From: Paenalcaligenes sp035302345
GTDB taxonomy: Bacteria; Pseudomonadota; Gammaproteobacteria; Burkholderiales; Burkholderiaceae_B
Assembly (NCBI GenBank): GCA_035302345.1
Contig: DATGSS010000031.1
Location: forward strand, 1 to 9,078
Length of the DNA stretch: 9,078 nucleotides
Direction: 5' to 3'
Part shown: piece by piece, positions 7,150 to 9,078 of the stretch
How positions within the stretch are numbered: position 1 is the stretch's first letter
Layout of the letters: each line of letters opens with the position of its first letter
Position numbers and translations under genes: made by a program
Notes under the pieces: generated by a model
Database searches by the model: none
Told to the model about the DNA's origin: nothing
The model's input: only the letters and a program-made list of their open reading frames with translations

Positions 7150-8358
7150 CTAGTGGCTGGACTCTGACCCGGTCTGGGCATCATCGTCTGTTTCAGGGAT
7201 TTGAAATACCTTGCGCAAATAAGACAAATACGCCGGGTCATCACACATGGTCTTTTCGGGTGTATCCGAAATCTTGGCTACTGGTTGACCGTTACAGCGC
7301 ACCATCTTGATCACTACTTGCAATGGCGTATGACCAAAATCATTAGTTAAGTTAGTGCCAATCCCAAAGGACACCTTGCAGCGATTAGCAAAATAATGCG
7401 CCAATTCGATGGCCTTGGGAATATCCAAAGCATCAGAAAAAATTAGTGTCTTGGTGCGCGGGTCGACGCGGTTCTTTTCATAATGCGCGAGCAAGCGATC
7501 TCCCCAAACGAAAGGGTCACCCGAGTCATGGCGCGCCCCATCAAAGAGTTTGCAGAAATACATATCAAAGTCACGCAAAAACGCATCCATGCCATATACA
7601 TCAGACAAGGCAATGCCCAAATCACCCCGATATTCACGGGCCCACATCTCAAGGGCAAACACCTGTGAATCACGCAAACGCGGGCCTAGCGCCTGACACG
7701 CCTGCAAATACTCGTGCGCCATCGTCCCCAGAGGCAGCACATCATGCTTTTTAGCCATCCAGACATTGCTAGAGCCCGCAAAATGGATCCCCATCTGGTC
7801 TTTCATAGTGGCCACTACCTCGTCATGCCACTTTTTAGAAAAGCGGCGCCGTGTGCCGTACTCTGCCACGCGAAAATCCGCCAGCGAAGGATCACCCGTC
7901 ACTAACTGCATTTTGGCACGCAATCGAGAGCGGCCTTCTTCTAATGGGGGGTGGGGCTTGGTGTTGCGAAAATAAACCTCGTTTACAATCGCCAAAACTG
8001 GAATTTCAAACAAAATAGTGTGTAACCAAGGCCCCTCGATTTCAATACTGATCCCCCCCTGCTCGCCTGCTTCGATGTGAATACAGCGCTCGGGCAGTTG
8101 AAATAAACGTAAAAAATCGATAAAGTCACTTTTCATGAATCTCAACCCGGCCAGATAGGCGAGCTCATCCTCAGTGAACTTGAGCTGGCATAATTCGTGT
8201 ACTTCCTGGCGGATTTCATCCAAATAAGGACTTAAATCTACGTTTGGTGTGCGGCACTGAAAGCGATACTGCACCTGCGCAGTTGGAAAATGATGCAATA
8301 CAACCTGCATCATCGTGAATTTATACAAATCAGTGTCTAGCAAGGAGGTAATAATCAT
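7150..8358 (-). CDS. pncB: Nicotinate phosphoribosyltransferase
   Basis: PncB makes nicotinate mononucleotide from nicotinate and PRPP, coupled to ATP hydrolysis, in the Preiss-Handler branch of NAD salvage. The 402-residue cytoplasmic protein matches the roughly 400 of E. coli PncB. It opens with 'LLDTDLYKFTMMQ', a family hallmark that binds substrate. The histidine that is phosphorylated during catalysis is H215 in 'GTMAHEYLQ'. The phosphoribosyl-binding segments 'GARHDSGDP' (274-282), 'IFSDALD' and 'FGIGTNLTND' (331-340) are intact. The ATG at 8358 has AGGA about 4-5 nt upstream and gives the usual MIITSLLDTD N-terminus. An in-frame ATG at 8400 adds 14 unrelated residues and has no ribosome site at a useful distance. 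The last dozen residues (ETDDDAQTGSESSH) form a polar tail. It is divergent from fdxA and lies alone on its strand. Confidence 0.97.
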   Translation of the reverse strand: MIITSLLDTDLYKFTMMQVVLHHFPTAQVQYRFQCRTPNVDLSPYLDEIRQEVHELCQLKFTEDELAYLAGLRFMKSDFIDFLRLFQLPERCIHIEAGEQGGISIEIEGPWLHTILFEIPVLAIVNEVYFRNTKPHPPLEEGRSRLRAKMQLVTGDPSLADFRVAEYGTRRRFSKKWHDEVVATMKDQMGIHFAGSSNVWMAKKHDVLPLGTMAHEYLQACQALGPRLRDSQVFALEMWAREYRGDLGIALSDVYGMDAFLRDFDMYFCKLFDGARHDSGDPFVWGDRLLAHYEKNRVDPRTKTLIFSDALDIPKAIELAHYFANRCKVSFGIGTNLTNDFGHTPLQVVIKMVRCNGQPVAKISDTPEKTMCDDPAYLSYLRKVFQIPETDDDAQTGSESSH

Positions 8359-8407
8359 ATTTTCCTGTAGGTTTAATGGTCTTATTCTTATAATTGACAT
8401 ATTTTCG

Positions 8408-8460
8408 CTAAAATAGCCTTTCCTGCATACTATTGTATCTTTTTCTAAAGCCTATTTTAG
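8408..8460. promoter_or_regulatory. Inverted repeat in the pncB/fdxA intergenic region
   Basis: The arms CTAAAATAGCCTTT (8408-8421) and AAAGCCTATTTTAG (8447-8460) are inverted copies matching at 13 of 14 positions, separated by 25 nt. Nested inside is a shorter near-co-centred repeat, ATAC-N4-GTAT (8427-8438). The element lies in the 150-nt gap between the divergent pncB and fdxA genes, where promoters of both must be. It could be an operator for a dimeric regulator or a hairpin in the fdxA leader. I could not assign it to a known regulator consensus. Confidence 0.5.
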
Positions 8461-8466
8461 TTTCAC

Positions 8467-8482
8467 CCGTATTTTTATACGG
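8467..8482 (+). promoter_or_regulatory. Short hairpin in the fdxA leader
   Basis: CCGTAT (8467-8472) and ATACGG (8477-8482) form a perfect 6-bp stem with a TTTT loop, ending 13 nt before the fdxA GGAG ribosome site (8496-8499). It is close enough to affect translation initiation or mRNA stability, or it may be a small operator. Placement is seen directly; function is inferred. Confidence 0.4.
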
Positions 8483-8508
8483 AGATTTATTTTCCGGAGC
8501 AAGCCAAT

Positions 8509-8832
8509 ATGACACATGTCGTCACCGAAAACTGCATTAAATGTAAATACACCGACTGCGTCGATGTCTGCCCCGTTGACTGCTTCCGTGAAGGGCCTAA
8601 TTTTCTGGTTATTGACCCCGACGAATGCATTGACTGTGCAGTATGTATCCCCGAGTGTCCTGCCAACGCAATTTATGCCGAAGAGGACGTACCCGAGGAT
8701 CAACTCCATTTCATTGATTTAAATGCTGAGTTATCGCCAGTATTTGGTATGATTAACCGCTCTAAAGGGCCTTTGCCCGATGCCGAAGAATGGAATGGCA
8801 AGCCTGATAAATTGCAGTATCTCGAGCGCTAA
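8509..8832 (+). CDS. fdxA: 7Fe ferredoxin ([3Fe-4S][4Fe-4S])
   Basis: This 107-residue cytoplasmic electron carrier resembles Azotobacter vinelandii ferredoxin I almost end to end. Cysteines are C9, C12, C17, C21, C25, C40, C43, C46 and C50. By comparison with FdI, C9, C17 and C50 bind the 3Fe-4S cluster and C21, C40, C43 and C46 the 4Fe-4S cluster; C12 and C25 are the extra cysteines also found in FdI. The long C-terminal extension ending 'LPDAEEWNGK...LQYLER' is typical of this class. The ATG at 8509 has GGAG (8496-8499) 9 nt upstream. The gene is single, divergent from pncB, and followed by a terminator. In the family, FdxA is linked to oxidative stress and redox balance; the specific partner here is unknown. 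Confidence 0.97.
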   Translation: MTHVVTENCIKCKYTDCVDVCPVDCFREGPNFLVIDPDECIDCAVCIPECPANAIYAEEDVPEDQLHFIDLNAELSPVFGMINRSKGPLPDAEEWNGKPDKLQYLER

Positions 8833-8877
8833 TTTTTTACACTTTACTGATAGTGCTGCTGTCAAATTACCTTTTGT

Positions 8878-8913
8878 AGGGCCTTGGTTTAGCTCATAAC
8901 CAGGCCCTGTTTT
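8878..8913 (+). terminator. Intrinsic terminator of fdxA
   Basis: AGGGCCT-(T bulge)-GGTT (8878-8889) pairs with AACCAGGCCCT (8898-8908), an 11-bp stem with one bulged T and an 8-nt loop. TTTT (8910-8913) follows and the next bases are AT-rich. It lies 46 nt after the fdxA stop codon, so fdxA is probably monocistronic. Confidence 0.85.
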
Positions 8914-8943
8914 ATGTGCTTTTCCAATGCGTGCAGTCTTTCA

Positions 8944-8961
8944 ACCCTATAAACCCTATAG
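8944..8961. repeat. Two tandem 9-bp repeats
   Basis: ACCCTATAA (8944-8952) is followed directly by ACCCTATAG (8953-8961), 8 of 9 bases identical. It lies in the AT-rich stretch downstream of the fdxA terminator. It is short enough to be chance or slippage, but it sits about 25 bp from a palindrome and could be part of a regulatory region for a gene beyond the window. Confidence 0.4.
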
Positions 8962-8984
8962 AAAAAGTGTAGACAAATTAATTC

Positions 8985-9005
8985 AACTTATATAAAAGAT
9001 AAGTT
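8985..9005. promoter_or_regulatory. Palindrome AACTTAT-N7-ATAAGTT, possible operator/promoter
   Basis: Two perfect 7-nt arms (8985-8991, 8999-9005) are separated by 7 nt. The layout, 7-7-7 with AT-rich arms, fits a dimeric repressor site. A TAGACA (8970-8975) and TATAAA (8991-8996) 15 nt later could be a suboptimal promoter overlapping it. Downstream, two unrelated-frame ATGs could begin a rightward gene cut by the window edge: 9040 (MATTRTFLCFMT, no ribosome site seen) and 9066 (MLYD, with GGA 7 nt upstream). Neither can be identified. Nothing else is seen in 8914-9078. Confidence 0.35.
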
Positions 9006-9078
9006 TTACGTATAACAACAAGCCCTAACAAAAATATAAATGGCAACCACTACACGGACTTTTCTATGCTTTATGACC

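Noticed and set aside
7446..7754. Plus-strand ORF of 102 codons opposite pncB
   Set aside because: Its His/Pro/Arg-rich composition is the expected antisense product of pncB codons; no start signal or domain.
8359..8400. Longer pncB start at the ATG of 8400
   Set aside because: It adds 14 residues absent from the family and lacks a properly spaced ribosome site; the ATG at 8358 has AGGA close upstream and the standard N-terminus.
8452..8709. Minus-strand ORF of 85 codons opposite fdxA
   Set aside because: It overlaps the unmistakable ferredoxin gene and its leader repeats, and has no family features.
1..9078. CRISPR array, insertion sequence, toxin-antitoxin pair or phage element
   Set aside because: No regularly spaced repeats, transposase, long terminal inverted repeats or paired small genes were found; every long conserved frame is a housekeeping gene.

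Overview
The window reads as ordinary chromosomal housekeeping DNA from a betaproteobacterium, most likely a Burkholderiales member of the Alcaligenaceae type. This rests on recognising protein families: the TrpB start, the PncB N-terminus, the 7Fe ferredoxin and the 'GPL-QVET' type RNase E tail all resemble Bordetella-like sequences as I remember them. Base composition is moderate in genes, with clearly AT-richer gaps. I see no mobile element, phage gene, CRISPR array, tRNA or rRNA, and no convincing undescribed system.

Layout. (1) 1-972, plus strand: the 3' end of a gene whose start lies outside the window, a long low-complexity Q/T/E/A-rich tail best explained as the C-terminus of RNase E. 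(2) A perfect 18-bp-stem bidirectional terminator (1002-1040) separates it from the convergent genes. (3) 1095-6498, minus strand, read right to left: relA (ppGpp synthetase), a 144-nt AT-rich gap, then trpB, trpA and accD closely spaced. (4) 6590-7099, plus strand: a flavodoxin-fold protein divergent from relA. (5) 7150-8358, minus strand: pncB (nicotinate phosphoribosyltransferase), convergent with the flavodoxin gene across a 50-nt gap holding three 9-bp tandem repeats. (6) 8509-8832, plus strand: fdxA, a 7Fe ferredoxin, divergent from pncB across a 150-nt gap with two inverted repeats. (7) A rho-independent terminator closes fdxA. The last 165 nt are AT-rich, with a short tandem repeat, a 7-7-7 palindrome and possible start codons of a gene cut by the window edge.

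How the genes work together. trpB and trpA encode the two subunits of tryptophan synthase, and accD the carboxyltransferase beta subunit of acetyl-CoA carboxylase; their adjacency is common in proteobacteria. relA lies upstream on the same strand, with no visible terminator before trpB, so some read-through is possible. pncB feeds NAD salvage, while fdxA and the flavodoxin-like gene belong to redox metabolism. No shared pathway is implied beyond proximity. The best follow-ups are the inverted repeats in the fdxA/pncB gap, the TTG start of trpB, and the palindrome near the right end.
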